DNA from: Marinoscillum luteum
GTDB taxonomy: Bacteria > Bacteroidota > Bacteroidia > Cytophagales > Cyclobacteriaceae
Direction of reading: 5' to 3'
DNA length: 64,000 nucleotides
NCBI RefSeq assembly: GCF_044005705.1
Contig: NZ_JBIPKE010000011.1
Location: 124,001 to 188,000, forward strand
Shown here one piece after another: positions 18,186 through 27,722 of this stretch (positions within the stretch are counted from its first letter, which is position 1; every line of letters starts with the position of its first letter). The position numbers and the translations under genes were made by a program. Below the pieces are notes generated by a model. That model was not told the origin of the DNA. It made no database searches and was given only the letters and a program-made list of their open reading frames with translations.

Positions 18186-20050
18186 TAGTCAAAAAACATC
18201 CATCTCACACCAAAATCCATCACCTGTGACTGCCCTGGGTAATAGGGTGTCACAAAATAGCCATCATTACTTTGCTGGTTGATATTGGTCATTTTCACAA
18301 AAGCTCTTAGGTTATTGATTTTCATACTCAGAAAGAGATCTGCGGTGTAAAACTGCTCGATCAGAAACTCTCGTTGCAAATGAAACTGCTGGATCTCAGG
18401 TGCATATCCCATTGCGTAATACTGACTTTTAGCATGTACATCTATACCCACTTCCACCCCCATGGTATCTTTAAACCAGTATCCACGCCAGAAAAAACGG
18501 CCATTGTAAAAAAACTGTGGGACCTCCATATGGTCAGCGCCCCCTCCAGAAGTGTTCGTATAGTACACCTCATTTTCCAGATGAAAAGCTTCTTTCAGTG
18601 CTTTATTCGTGTACAACCTGAAATTAAAATCGCCACCCAATGAAGCCATAATGGCCACATCGCCACTCTGCTGAGCGGTTTTCTCTTCATCAAAGTAGAA
18701 GAACTTATCCAGGCTCAGCAACCTGCCCTGAGGCCTGATCTTCAAAAAGCCCAAATCCACCTGCAGACCAGCGGTTATCTCATTGCTAAAAGCAGAAGCA
18801 AAACTTTGATTCCATTCGTGATGGTTGCCAAAATACTTCTCATAAATAAAGGCGGGCTTGTACCTCACAGACTTGTATGATCCAAAGAGGAAGTCAGAAT
18901 TGAGCTGACCAGTCAGCTGGTATTCACCACTTTGCATCAGCTCACCTTTCGCCTCTATGTTAAACTGGTCTTTCCAATCAAACCGGGTATAACCACCCAA
19001 AAACATCTCACTGAAACGTGGCGTAGGATCCTGATAGAGGTTGTCAAAATCAAGGTCTCTCCTTTTGAGGTATAGGCGGTAAAAGATGTTGGCCAGATCT
19101 CCCTTAATCCCCACTTCATTGACCATCTCCTTCCACGTAAATCGCTCATAGGTACTGTCTGTCCCCAGCAAAAACTGATCGTAATAGCCACCATAGGTAA
19201 CATCAGTCCCACTGGACACATCTTTGAAGTCCTGAAAGCCTACCTCCTGATTTTTCAAATCAAACTGATGATAAAATTGCAGCGGAGTGGTCCAGTTATA
19301 CTGGTGATAGAGGTGAAAATTAAGTCGGTCATCATTAGATCGGGCTTCCGAAAGCTGGATGTCAGAATCCTGGTATTCAAATAGGTCTGCTTTGGTCGCC
19401 TGAGACAGATCCTCAATATAGATACCACCGGTTTCTTCTATATCGTACCCCATCTTCACCATATGAAACATGGCGCTGTAAGGCTTCTCCTTGTGTTTAT
19501 AGTAAGTATACAAATCGAAAACCGTACCTACCACGTTGCGATCTTGCTGACCACTTTTACCAATCTGCTTATCGGAGGTGATCCGATAAATATCAAAACC
19601 CACATTCCAGTTTTCGTTGACATTCCGGCTAAAGGCCATATCCACCACAGATCTACCTTCTCCCCCAAATACCACCATCAGATTGATATGTGGCGACTTG
19701 GAGTCATAATATTTTAGCTGGTCAGGATTGACCATGTAAGGATCATAAACCGAAAGACCGCTGGTACGCCCTATCTCCTTTGGAGCCGGGTAAAAAATCG
19801 GGAACAGGGCTGTCCCATTGTTACCCAGGTCCTGAAACTTTCGTCGCTCTATATCCAGCTTGGTGAATTTCTCTAATTCGTAAAGTGTCGTATCTGGGTG
19901 CCTTTCCTTCTCCTGATTGTTCTTCAGATCGCTTTCATAAATGATCAAAGTGGTTTTAGATCCGTAAACCAGTTCACTGGAATCATCCGTGATTTGAGCT
20001 GCGGAAAGCAGACTCATCAAAAGAAGTATTGCCGATAGTGATTTTTTCAC
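18185..20050 (-). CDS. Bacteroidota putative outer-membrane porin
   Basis: 621 residues with a signal peptide (about 1-19, GTG start then KKSLSAILLLMSLLSAAQ). After an N-terminal plug-like segment the sequence consists of alternating-polarity strands rich in aromatic residues, ending in GVRWMFFD, a terminal aromatic typical of outer-membrane barrels recognised by BamA. The overall pattern matches the 'putative porin' family of Bacteroidota. Channel specificity is unknown. Its stop forms TAATG with the miaE start, so miaE translation is coupled to it. The upstream lpxK gene ends 15 nt before the start. Confidence 0.82.
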   Translation of the reverse strand: MKKSLSAILLLMSLLSAAQITDDSSELVYGSKTTLIIYESDLKNNQEKERHPDTTLYELEKFTKLDIERRKFQDLGNNGTALFPIFYPAPKEIGRTSGLSVYDPYMVNPDQLKYYDSKSPHINLMVVFGGEGRSVVDMAFSRNVNENWNVGFDIYRITSDKQIGKSGQQDRNVVGTVFDLYTYYKHKEKPYSAMFHMVKMGYDIEETGGIYIEDLSQATKADLFEYQDSDIQLSEARSNDDRLNFHLYHQYNWTTPLQFYHQFDLKNQEVGFQDFKDVSSGTDVTYGGYYDQFLLGTDSTYERFTWKEMVNEVGIKGDLANIFYRLYLKRRDLDFDNLYQDPTPRFSEMFLGGYTRFDWKDQFNIEAKGELMQSGEYQLTGQLNSDFLFGSYKSVRYKPAFIYEKYFGNHHEWNQSFASAFSNEITAGLQVDLGFLKIRPQGRLLSLDKFFYFDEEKTAQQSGDVAIMASLGGDFNFRLYTNKALKEAFHLENEVYYTNTSGGGADHMEVPQFFYNGRFFWRGYWFKDTMGVEVGIDVHAKSQYYAMGYAPEIQQFHLQREFLIEQFYTADLFLSMKINNLRAFVKMTNINQQSNDGYFVTPYYPGQSQVMDFGVRWMFFD

Positions 20051-20065
20051 AGCGCAAAAGTATAA

Positions 20066-21103
20066 TCAAATAGGTTCTTGGGCATAGTTTTTCAGTTTCG
20101 ACTCCAGGTTAGACAGGAATAACGATTCGTCCTTCAAAAATTTCATACGAATGGGTAGATAAAAACAGGAATAATCGCGCAGCTCCTGAAACTGCTTCAG
20201 CTTCACCATATCTTTCTCAGTGGTGATCAGGCTGGTATCTTCGTCCATTTCACGGAGGATGTCACGCACATCTGCTGGCTTGTAGCGATAGTGGTCTCTG
20301 TAGTTATAAGTGTGCTTCACGGCATAGTTGCGCTGGAGGTAATTCTCAAAAGGCTCAGGATTAGCCATTCCTGAAATACCCAGTACATTTCTTTTGAGTT
20401 CACGCCCATTTTGAAAAAGTGAAACCAAAGGATCATACTGTACGGTCATAAAATGCACTGCTGCTGAGGTATATTTCTGGATCTCATGCCGCATCCCTAC
20501 CTGATCTGCCTCACTCATATATTCCGGACACTTGGTCACCACTACGATATCCGCACGCTGCACCCCACGTCGTGCTTCGCGCAGCCTGCCTGCCGGCAGC
20601 AAATAGTCCCTGTGCAGAGGATTTTCATAGGTAGTAAGCACAATCGACACTGAAGGCGTGACTCTTCGGTGCTGAAAAGCATCGTCCAGCAAAATGGCAT
20701 GCGCATCCGGCACATGCCCCAATAGCTCAGAGATGGCCAGGTCACGCTCTGCCCCTACAGCCACAGGAACTATCCCATGATATTTCTGCAGGTACATGTA
20801 GGGCTCATCCCCAATTGTATCAGGTGTGTCAGCTGTGGTAGCCAACCTAAAGCCATAAGTTCTCCGCCCATAGCCACGACTGAGAGTGCATACTTTCTTG
20901 TCCTGTCCTTGAAAATACCTCACCAGATAGTCAATCATTGGTGTTTTACCGGTACCGCCTATGGATAGATTACCTACTACCACTACATTTGTATCAAAGC
21001 GAACCGTTTTCTTTACCCCAAGATCATAGAGCAGGTTTCTGAGCCTGGTGATCAGGTCAAACAAAAGTGCAAAAGGAAATACAATAACTTGCCACCAATA
21101 CAT
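20066..21103 (-). CDS. lpxK: Tetraacyldisaccharide 4'-kinase
   Basis: Phosphorylates the 4'-position of the lipid A disaccharide precursor at the inner membrane. The 345 residues include an N-terminal membrane-associated helix (about 5-22), the Walker A-type loop GNLSIGGTGKTPM (about 46-58), the LSRGYGRR segment and a DDAFQHRRV motif. Lengths and motifs are as in Gram-negative LpxK, which shows the organism makes lipid A. ATG start, divergent from the Nif3 gene with only 14 nt between start codons; likely heads the lpxK-porin-miaE run. Confidence 0.94.
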   Translation of the reverse strand: MYWWQVIVFPFALLFDLITRLRNLLYDLGVKKTVRFDTNVVVVGNLSIGGTGKTPMIDYLVRYFQGQDKKVCTLSRGYGRRTYGFRLATTADTPDTIGDEPYMYLQKYHGIVPVAVGAERDLAISELLGHVPDAHAILLDDAFQHRRVTPSVSIVLTTYENPLHRDYLLPAGRLREARRGVQRADIVVVTKCPEYMSEADQVGMRHEIQKYTSAAVHFMTVQYDPLVSLFQNGRELKRNVLGISGMANPEPFENYLQRNYAVKHTYNYRDHYRYKPADVRDILREMDEDTSLITTEKDMVKLKQFQELRDYSCFYLPIRMKFLKDESLFLSNLESKLKNYAQEPI

Positions 21104-21117
21104 AAAGGGAGTTTACT

Positions 21118-22212
21118 ATGCGAATCAAAGATATTACAGATTTCTTAGAGCAATTTGCACCGCTCAGCTATCAGGAGTCTTATGACAACTCAGGGCTCCT
21201 AGTTGGTGATGCCAATGCAGAGATTTCGGGGATTGCCATTACACTGGATGTGACCGAGCAAGTCATTGATGAGGCCATTCACAATGGAGACAACCTCATC
21301 ATCGCCCACCACCCGTTGATTTTCAAAGGACTCAAAAGTCTGACCGGAAAGCACTGGGTGGAACGATGTGTGATCAAAGCGCTGAAACATGACATTGCAC
21401 TTTATGCCATCCATACCAACCTCGACAATGTGCACCTCGGTGTAAACAGAAAAATCGCAGAGAAATTATCGCTAAAGAATATTCGTATTTTGAGTCCTAA
21501 ATCAGAGATCCTCTCCAAACTGGTCACGTTTGTGCCGCATGAAAATGCCCAGCAAGTCCTGGATGCCCTGTACAATGCCGGTGCCGGTCAGATCGGTCAG
21601 TATGACCATTGCAGCTTTCAAACGGAAGGTACAGGCACTTTTCGACCAGGAGAAGGCTCCAGCCCGCATATTGGCAACCACCATGTGGATGAAACGGTCA
21701 GTGAAAAGCGAATCGAGCTCATTTTCCCCTCCCACCTCAAGCATCGCATAGTCAGTGCCCTGCACAATAGTCACCCCTATGAGGAAGTGGCCTATTACCT
21801 CTCCACACTCAGCAATACAAACCAGGAAGTAGGGTCAGGCATTGTGGGTGACCTCACCTCCCCCATGGACACATCCGAATTCCTTCGTCACCTCAAGCAA
21901 ACCATGCGCACCGACTGTGTCAGACATACCCCAATTTGCAAGGAAAAAGTATCAAAAGTGGCCCTCTGTGGAGGAGCTGGAAGCTTCCTGCTCACTAAAG
22001 CAATAGGTGCAGGAGCTGATGTCTTTATCACCGGCGATTTCAAATATCACGACTTCTTTGAAGCCGATAACCGAATCGTGGTAGCAGATATTGGACACTT
22101 CGAAAGTGAGCAGTTCACAAAGGACTTGCTTTATGATATAATAAGCGAAAAATTCACTAATATTGCACTCCGTTTATCGGAGGTACAAACGAATCCTATC
22201 AATTATTTGTAA
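21118..22212 (+). CDS. Nif3-like dinuclear metal centre protein
   Basis: 364 residues. N- and C-terminal Nif3 halves carry metal ligands (IAHHPLIFKG with paired histidines near 62-63; C-terminal DIGHFESEQ). A middle insert of about 120 residues (around 125-245, ending SHPYEEVAYYL) is the PII/CutA-like domain seen in YqfO-type members. Proteins of this kind form hexameric toroids with two metals per subunit and are often labelled GTP cyclohydrolase I type 2, but the physiological substrate is not settled. It lies 6 nt before the zinc-ribbon gene, a pairing recurrent in bacteria. Confidence 0.92.
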   Translation: MRIKDITDFLEQFAPLSYQESYDNSGLLVGDANAEISGIAITLDVTEQVIDEAIHNGDNLIIAHHPLIFKGLKSLTGKHWVERCVIKALKHDIALYAIHTNLDNVHLGVNRKIAEKLSLKNIRILSPKSEILSKLVTFVPHENAQQVLDALYNAGAGQIGQYDHCSFQTEGTGTFRPGEGSSPHIGNHHVDETVSEKRIELIFPSHLKHRIVSALHNSHPYEEVAYYLSTLSNTNQEVGSGIVGDLTSPMDTSEFLRHLKQTMRTDCVRHTPICKEKVSKVALCGGAGSFLLTKAIGAGADVFITGDFKYHDFFEADNRIVVADIGHFESEQFTKDLLYDIISEKFTNIALRLSEVQTNPINYL

Positions 22213-22218
22213 TACTAC

Positions 22219-22998
22219 ATGGAAAACACCGTAGCGAAAAAGCTCGAAAGCCTCGTAAAATTACAATCCATCGATTCTGAACGTGATGAACTACTGAAGA
22301 TCAGAGGAGCCTTACCCGATGAGGTAATGGACCTTGAAGATGAGATTGCTGGTTACCAGACGAGAGTTGAGAAACAAAACTCAGAGCTTGCGGAACTAGA
22401 AGAAAATATAGCGAGCAACAAGACCGCCATCAAAGACGCTGAGAAGCTCATCAAGAAGTATGAAGAGCAGCAGATGAATGTTCGCAACAACCGCGAATAT
22501 GATGCCATCACCAAAGAGGTGGAGTTGCAGCAGCTTGAAATTCAAATTCTTGAAAAGAGGATCAAAGAAGCTTACGTAAAAATCGATTCGAAAAAAGAAG
22601 AGATTGCACAGACTGAAGGTATTTTATCTGAGCGTACAAAAGATCTTGATTCTAAGAAAAACGAACTGGATACTATCGCAAGTGAGTCAGAAGCGGATGA
22701 GCAGAAACTCATGAAAGATAGAGATAAAGCGGCTAAGCAGGTAGAAGACAGATTGCTGAAATCTTACGAGAAAGTAAGAGAGAACATGCGAAATGGCCTG
22801 GCTGTGGTACCGGTAAAGCGTGGTGCCTGTGGCGGCTGCTTCAATGTGGTGCCCCCGCAAAAGCAAGCAGAAATACGTGAAAAGAAGAAAATTATAGTTT
22901 GTGAGCACTGTGGCCGAATCCTCTCAGATGTTGAGGATGAAGTGATTGAGGAAGAAAAACCCAAACGCAGAACCAAACGAACAACGACTAAAAAATAA
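22219..22998 (+). CDS. Coiled-coil C4 zinc-ribbon protein
   Basis: 259 residues. Residues about 5-190 form a long antiparallel coiled coil rich in Glu and Lys. A C4 zinc ribbon follows (CGGCFNVVPPQKQAEI ... CEHCGRIL, four cysteines near 197-238), then a charged tail ending in a Lys/Arg/Thr-rich stretch. This is the family of C4-type zinc-ribbon proteins (helicobacterial HP0958/FlgZ-like fold) found next to Nif3 genes; it may bind RNA or act as a chaperone. Cytoplasmic. Ends just before an intrinsic terminator. Confidence 0.88.
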   Translation: MENTVAKKLESLVKLQSIDSERDELLKIRGALPDEVMDLEDEIAGYQTRVEKQNSELAELEENIASNKTAIKDAEKLIKKYEEQQMNVRNNREYDAITKEVELQQLEIQILEKRIKEAYVKIDSKKEEIAQTEGILSERTKDLDSKKNELDTIASESEADEQKLMKDRDKAAKQVEDRLLKSYEKVRENMRNGLAVVPVKRGACGGCFNVVPPQKQAEIREKKKIIVCEHCGRILSDVEDEVIEEEKPKRRTKRTTTKK

Positions 22999-23000
22999 TG

Positions 23001-23025
23001 AAAGCGCCCTTGTGGCGCTTTTTTT
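23001..23025 (+). terminator. Intrinsic terminator after the Nif3/zinc-ribbon operon
   Basis: A perfect 8-bp GC-rich stem (23001-23008 with 23014-23021) with a 5-nt loop is followed by a run of T. It starts 2 nt after the zinc-ribbon stop codon and abuts the convergent acyltransferase gene stop at 23024, so it may serve both strands. Confidence 0.88.
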
Positions 23026-23569
23026 ATATCACTCCCTTCTCTGGGTGCTTGCCTTTGATGGATCTATAATAGGATTTGATGAACTCCATATCCGCTTCCA
23101 TGTCCCCTGTTGGGTAAAAAGGCTCCCGATACTCCACCACTTTGTGTTCAAAGTCAAAACCCACCATCACGATGGGTACACCAGCCTTGTGGGCGATTCT
23201 GTAAAAGCCAGTCTTCCACTCTGGCACATATGACCGTGTGCCCTCCGGCGTAATGGTGATAATAAAATCCTCGTGCTGCTGGAATAATTCCACCACCTGA
23301 TCCACCATGTTGGTATTCCTCGATCGATCTACCGGAAATCCACCTACAGCCCGCATAAACCACCCCACCACAGGAAGATCAAACAGTGATTTTTTGGCCA
23401 GAAAGTGACTTTTCAATCCACTAATACTCCTGGCTGCCACCCCCACAAAAAAGTCCCAGTTACTCGTATGTGGTGCCACGATCACAACATATTGCTTCAG
23501 GTCAGGACGCTGGCCTTTCATCTTCCAGCCTGTCAGCCTAAAGCAAAATCTAAAAAACAATTTCTTCAT
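23024..23569 (-). CDS. PlsC-type lipid acyltransferase
   Basis: 181 residues of the lysophosphatidic-acid acyltransferase superfamily. The catalytic HX4D motif is HTSNWD (H34, D39) and the phosphate-binding motif is PEGTRS (109-113). It lacks the N-terminal membrane helices of canonical PlsC, so it is probably a peripheral inner-membrane enzyme. The acyl acceptor is unknown; the organism also has a full-length PlsC at 62102. Its ATG is 4 nt after the patatin stop codon, so a phospholipase and an acyltransferase are made together, which suggests lipid turnover or remodelling. Confidence 0.85.
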   Translation of the reverse strand: MKKLFFRFCFRLTGWKMKGQRPDLKQYVVIVAPHTSNWDFFVGVAARSISGLKSHFLAKKSLFDLPVVGWFMRAVGGFPVDRSRNTNMVDQVVELFQQHEDFIITITPEGTRSYVPEWKTGFYRIAHKAGVPIVMVGFDFEHKVVEYREPFYPTGDMEADMEFIKSYYRSIKGKHPEKGVI

Positions 23570-23573
23570 GGGG

Positions 23574-24332
23574 TTATAGTTTCTTCAATGCACCTTCTTT
23601 GATGGCTTTTCGGGCATACTTATATCCGAACTTGTAAATAGCCTGAGCCTGCTTAAAATCAAACACCTTAAACTTGCTCAGTCCAGGAGGCTCCAGAAAC
23701 ACGTCACAGTGCTTCTTTCTGGAATGAACATTCTGAGTGACAGTCAGCATCATGGAGCGCTCCATCAGGTCGCGCCAATTACCCAACTCATATCCTTTGT
23801 CGATGGGATTACAATGCAGGGCTACGATCTTATCACAACTCTTTTGGATAGATGCGTAAGGAAGGTTGTCCAGAATTCCTCCATCCACCAATGTTCTTTT
23901 ACCTATCACTATCGGATCAAATACTACAGGGATACTACAGGAAGCCAGGATGGGTTTAATTAATTGGCCCTTCCTATAAACTTTTACCTTCCCTCGTTTG
24001 ATATCGGTGGTGGATACACACAAAGGAATTTTAAGGGCTTCAAACGAATCCTCCGGAAAGTACTTTTTTAGCTCATGCGAAGCCCGTTCGATATTGAGCA
24101 GGCTTCGCCAGTTAAATGACGGGCGGAACGTTGTGAGGAAATTGGTTTTTTCAATAAAGCCGCATATCTCCGATGGGGTGTATCCCGCACAATACAGACC
24201 ACCAGCCAGTGCTCCTGCACTGGAGCCGGAAACAATATGAAACGACAATCCCTCTTCCTCCAACGCCTGGATAATCCCTAAATGCGCGATTCCCCGGGCA
24301 CCACCGCCAGATAATACGAGACCTAGTTTCAT
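23574..24332 (-). CDS. Patatin-like phospholipase
   Basis: 252 residues with the complete patatin dyad: oxyanion loop GGGARG (9-14), nucleophile Ser38 in GSSAG, and catalytic Asp150 in VDGG. No signal peptide, so it acts in the cytoplasm or at the inner face of the membrane, as RssA/YchK-type bacterial patatins do, hydrolysing acyl esters of phospholipids. Operon with the downstream PlsC-type acyltransferase. Starts 73 nt after the end of accA on the same strand. Confidence 0.92.
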   Translation of the reverse strand: MKLGLVLSGGGARGIAHLGIIQALEEEGLSFHIVSGSSAGALAGGLYCAGYTPSEICGFIEKTNFLTTFRPSFNWRSLLNIERASHELKKYFPEDSFEALKIPLCVSTTDIKRGKVKVYRKGQLIKPILASCSIPVVFDPIVIGKRTLVDGGILDNLPYASIQKSCDKIVALHCNPIDKGYELGNWRDLMERSMMLTVTQNVHSRKKHCDVFLEPPGLSKFKVFDFKQAQAIYKFGYKYARKAIKEGALKKL

Positions 24333-24405
24333 AAAGTCAAATCGCTATAAATACCGATTTCCACCACTAACACATCCCAATACCCTGTGCGGATAATCAT
24401 CTGCA

Positions 24406-25350
24406 TCAGGCCACTACGCCCATATTTGAAAACTTGTCGATTCGTTCGGCAATTCGTTTCTCTACGGAAAGTTTCTCCAGGTTTTTAATATGCTTCACCA
24501 CTTCTTTCTTCAACTCTTTTGAAGCCGCCTTCATATCAGTATGTGCTCCACCAAGGGGCTCCTTGATGATGCCATCAATCAACTTATGCTGAAGCATGTC
24601 CTTGGCAGTCAATTTAAGCGCCTCTGCGGCCTGTTCTTTATAATCCCAGCTACGCCATAGAATTGACGAGCACGACTCAGGAGAGATCACCGAATACCAG
24701 GTATTTTCCATCATCAATACTTTATCAGCTATGGCAATACCCAAAGCACCACCAGAAGCTCCCTCCCCAATCACCACACTTACTATAGGCACAGTGAGGG
24801 TCATCATTTCTTTCAGGTTTCGGGCTATAGCCTCTCCCTGTCCACGCTCTTCTGCCTCTATACCCGGAAAAGCTCCAGGAGTATCTATCAGGGTGATCAC
24901 AGGGGTATTGAATTTTTCTGCCAGCTTCATCAGACGTAGGGCCTTTCGGTAACCTTCTGGATTGGCCATACCAAAATTACGTTCCTGCCGCTGCTTGGTA
25001 TTACGCCCCTTCTGCTGACCGATAATCATCACCGAGAGTCCCTCTACTTTGGCAAACCCGCCTACCATGGCCTTATCGTCTTTTACCGTACGATCACCAT
25101 GGAGCTCTATAAAATCATCGGAAATTTCATAAATATAATCCAGTGTGTAAGGGCGCTCGGGATGTCTGGACAACTGTACTTTCTGCCACCGGGTCAGGTT
25201 TTCAAAAGTATCTTCTTTCAACTTCACAATCTTCTCTTCCAATTTTGTGATAGCCGCCGACACGTCTACATCACTCTGCTGGGCCAACAGTTTCATGTCT
25301 GCCAGTTTGCTTTCTAATTCTACGATTGGTTTTTCGAATTCTAGGTGCAT
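24406..25350 (-). CDS. accA: Acetyl-CoA carboxylase carboxyltransferase subunit alpha
   Basis: Transfers CO2 from carboxybiotin to acetyl-CoA to give malonyl-CoA, the first step of fatty-acid synthesis. 314 residues from ATG 25350 (MHLEFEKPI, the usual AccA N-terminus); an upstream in-frame TTG adds 8 residues with poor support. Seen: the helical N-terminus, GDRTVKDDKAMVGG, the crotonase-fold core TLIDTPGAFPG and GEGASGGALGI oxyanion region. The beta subunit gene is not adjacent; the biotin carboxylase gene lies at 51675. Confidence 0.94.
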   Translation of the reverse strand: MHLEFEKPIVELESKLADMKLLAQQSDVDVSAAITKLEEKIVKLKEDTFENLTRWQKVQLSRHPERPYTLDYIYEISDDFIELHGDRTVKDDKAMVGGFAKVEGLSVMIIGQQKGRNTKQRQERNFGMANPEGYRKALRLMKLAEKFNTPVITLIDTPGAFPGIEAEERGQGEAIARNLKEMMTLTVPIVSVVIGEGASGGALGIAIADKVLMMENTWYSVISPESCSSILWRSWDYKEQAAEALKLTAKDMLQHKLIDGIIKEPLGGAHTDMKAASKELKKEVVKHIKNLEKLSVEKRIAERIDKFSNMGVVA

Positions 25351-25448
25351 GTATTGAAAAATTTTGAGGTACAAATGTAGCCATAAATACCCTTTTCAGA
25401 CATTTTAACCGAATTGAAAAACACATTTAAAATATTTGAAATGAAGTG

Positions 25449-25479
25449 TTGCATTTGAAGAAGTAAGGGTATAGTTTTG
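25449..25479 (+). promoter_or_regulatory. Bacteroidota-type promoter for tRNA-Asp
   Basis: A -33 element TTG (25449-25451) is followed after 20 nt by TAGTTTTG (25472-25479), an exact match to the Bacteroidota -7 consensus TAnnTTTG. The predicted start would be a few bases before the tRNA at 25498. Confidence 0.7.
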
Positions 25480-25497
25480 CAACGCAATTGAGCAAAC

Positions 25498-25571
25498 GGT
25501 GTGGTAGTTCAGCTGGTTAGAATGCCTGCCTGTCACGCAGGAGGTCGCGGGTTCGAGTCCCGTCCATACCG
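25498..25571 (+). tRNA. tRNA-Asp (anticodon GTC)
   Basis: The full cloverleaf can be paired by eye: a 7-bp acceptor stem (25498-25504 with 25564-25570, one G-U), an anticodon stem CCTGC/GCAGG around the loop containing GTC, and a T arm with TTCGAGT. The discriminator base is G. The 3' CCA is not encoded and must be added by the nucleotidyltransferase. It stands alone, with its own promoter and terminator. Confidence 0.96.
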
Positions 25572-25582
25572 CAAAAAATTGC

Positions 25583-25613
25583 AAAACCCTTTGATTTTCA
25601 GAGGGTTTTTTTG
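25583..25613 (+). terminator. Intrinsic terminator after tRNA-Asp
   Basis: An 8-bp stem (25583-25590 with 25602-25609) and an 11-nt loop are followed by a T-run. It lies 12 nt after the tRNA. Confidence 0.8.
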
Positions 25614-25726
25614 TTTATAGGGGTTAGACATAATGTTCTGCCAGGCTCTTACACCCAGAACTTCTTAGAACCTCCGATTAACAAACCTTACCACGGTGTC
25701 TCCACCCTAAGTTGTTCATAAGAACC

Positions 25727-26575
25727 TTAAATCCCCATCAAATTTCTGGAGATGGAATGCGCAAGACCCAAAAGTGCCATGAACTCCATAAAATCCTGAT
25801 CAGAACTCCCGGAAGGAATAAGTAAATACGGATTGATCCGGTATTTTTTAGAGAGCATAATAGCATAAGGAGTATCCTGCCAGGTGGCCACCGCCCGACC
25901 ATCGGATAACACCACGGCCCTGAAATACTGTCCACTGTACACGACCAGAAATTGGCGGTCGTTGATCTTCGCCTCAATTAAAAAATCAGTGGGTGTTTCT
26001 ATTGCTCCATACTTCCGCAGCCTGACCCTGAGCCACTTCAGGTCATCGTTAAAACAGGAGCTCCAAAGTGACGCCAGTGAATCTTCACTTCTTTTGATAA
26101 CCCGATAACTTCCCAGAGTGTCTCTTTGGTCGATGATCCATCCCAAGGCCCCTTCGTCCAGTAGCAATGTAAATTGTTCGGTGTGCTCGAGGGTACTCCC
26201 ATCGGCTGTTTTCACCCGTTCCCGGGTTTTCTCATAAGATCCGTTTACAATCAATGGAAGAGCGAGCCGACTTCTTTCTCCCAAGTGGATTTCATTGGGA
26301 TAGATCCATGCAGACTCAATGAGTGTGCTGGTACTCAGACCGGTCAGAAGCGTCCATACACTCTCGGAAAAGTTCTCTTTTCCCTGGGGCTGCGTGGACA
26401 AGAATTGCGAAGGGCTGCCCGATTTAAGTTGAATTTCACTGATACCTTGTCTGCCAAGCTCATAAGTACCTGTCTGCATTTTCACCTTTCCGAAAGGAAT
26501 AGAGTCCTGTTGCTGGGCTTCCAGTTGCCAAAAACAAGTCAGTAAAATGAATATTGTAAGGCATGGAGCTTTCAT
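25727..26575 (-). CDS. Exported protein of unknown function
   Basis: 282 residues with a signal peptide (about 1-20, cleavage before QQQDSIPFG). The mature part begins with a GKVKMQTGTYELG strand pair, has a central beta-rich section (LPLIVNGSYEKTRERV, FTLLLDEGALGWIIDQRDTLGSY) and a helical C-terminus (DQDFMEFMALLGLAHSISRNL). I do not recognise a family. Likely periplasmic. It stands alone between the tRNA and the LacI gene, and I see no hairpin after its stop. Confidence 0.6.
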   Translation of the reverse strand: MKAPCLTIFILLTCFWQLEAQQQDSIPFGKVKMQTGTYELGRQGISEIQLKSGSPSQFLSTQPQGKENFSESVWTLLTGLSTSTLIESAWIYPNEIHLGERSRLALPLIVNGSYEKTRERVKTADGSTLEHTEQFTLLLDEGALGWIIDQRDTLGSYRVIKRSEDSLASLWSSCFNDDLKWLRVRLRKYGAIETPTDFLIEAKINDRQFLVVYSGQYFRAVVLSDGRAVATWQDTPYAIMLSKKYRINPYLLIPSGSSDQDFMEFMALLGLAHSISRNLMGI

Positions 26576-26676
26576 AGTCTAAATTTAAACAACCCCCCGT
26601 TGGTAAAGAAAAATAATTTTCGAGCTGTAAGTCCCTCCACCCTAGATCAAGGGGGAGACACCTGGAGCGTAGAAAC

Positions 26677-27675
26677 TTAAGACCTTTGTCTCACAGAATT
26701 TCTCTCAACCAACTTTGGTGCAATGTCCAAAGTCTCTGACTCGGTTTCATTCAGTAAGTCCAGGAGAGTGGTCACGGCCATGCGGCCCATTTTATTGGTG
26801 GAGTGCTCTATGCTTGACAATCTGGGAAAGGTATACTCACACAATGGCCGATTGTCAAAACCCAAAACCGAAACCTCCTGAGGCACCTTCACTCCTATCT
26901 CGTTGAAGTGGGCAATCACCTGGGCTCCAATCAAATCATTGTAACAGGCCACTGCGTCGTATGCCCCTTCCTGCCAATGATGGTCGAGAATCTCAGATGC
27001 AGTACCATCAGTATCCAAAAAACTTGCTGTGCAATTGGGAAGGTCACTTTCGTCCAAAGCCTTATTGTATCCACTTAGTCTGGCCACGCCATTCTTTAGC
27101 GCCTCAGAGAGCCCGATAAACAATAGCTTTCGATGCCCCGACGCTATGAGGTACTTACCTCCAAGGTATCCTCCCTGCTCATCATCGAATGAAATATGAG
27201 GAAAAACCTCCTGGTCTATGATTCGATCAAAAATCACCGCGTGCTTACCCAGAGCAGGCAGGCCCTTAAGGAAATTGATATTGTGGGTTTCCTTAGACGG
27301 AGCGATCAGAATCCCTTCTACATTACAAGCAATCAAAGACTTTACCAATTGATTTTCCTTCTTTTTGGATTCGTTAGACTGGCAAACCAGCAGATTGTAC
27401 CCAAGCTCCTCTGAGGCTTCCTGCATACCAGATAGTATGGCAGCAAAGAAATCATCACCAATCTCAGGCACGATGATCCCAATCAGTTTCGTCTTATTGG
27501 TTCTGAGTCCTTTGGCCGCAGTATTTACCTGATAATTCAGTTTACGGGCCATGGCCTTCACCTCCTTGACCAACTGAGCATTGCTTTGATTCTTACCATT
27601 GAGAATGCGGGATACGGTAGAGGTGGACACATCCAGCGCACTGGCAATATCTTTGATGGTGGCGACACGTTTCAT
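26677..27675 (-). CDS. LacI-family transcriptional regulator
   Basis: 332 residues. The N-terminal HTH (ATIKDIASALDVSTSTVSRILNGK, residues 4-27) with the hinge helix is followed by a periplasmic-binding-protein-like sensor domain (LIGIIVPEIGDDFFAAILSGM onward) of the type that binds sugars. It would control a carbohydrate-use operon, but no such operon adjoins; the divergent neighbour is another regulator. The gap between them holds an imperfect dyad at 27723-27735. Confidence 0.93.
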   Translation of the reverse strand: MKRVATIKDIASALDVSTSTVSRILNGKNQSNAQLVKEVKAMARKLNYQVNTAAKGLRTNKTKLIGIIVPEIGDDFFAAILSGMQEASEELGYNLLVCQSNESKKKENQLVKSLIACNVEGILIAPSKETHNINFLKGLPALGKHAVIFDRIIDQEVFPHISFDDEQGGYLGGKYLIASGHRKLLFIGLSEALKNGVARLSGYNKALDESDLPNCTASFLDTDGTASEILDHHWQEGAYDAVACYNDLIGAQVIAHFNEIGVKVPQEVSVLGFDNRPLCEYTFPRLSSIEHSTNKMGRMAVTTLLDLLNETESETLDIAPKLVERNSVRQRS

Positions 27676-27722
27676 TTTGGGTATTCTGGGCTAAACGGAA
27701 TTTTATATTCTCAAACTATAAA

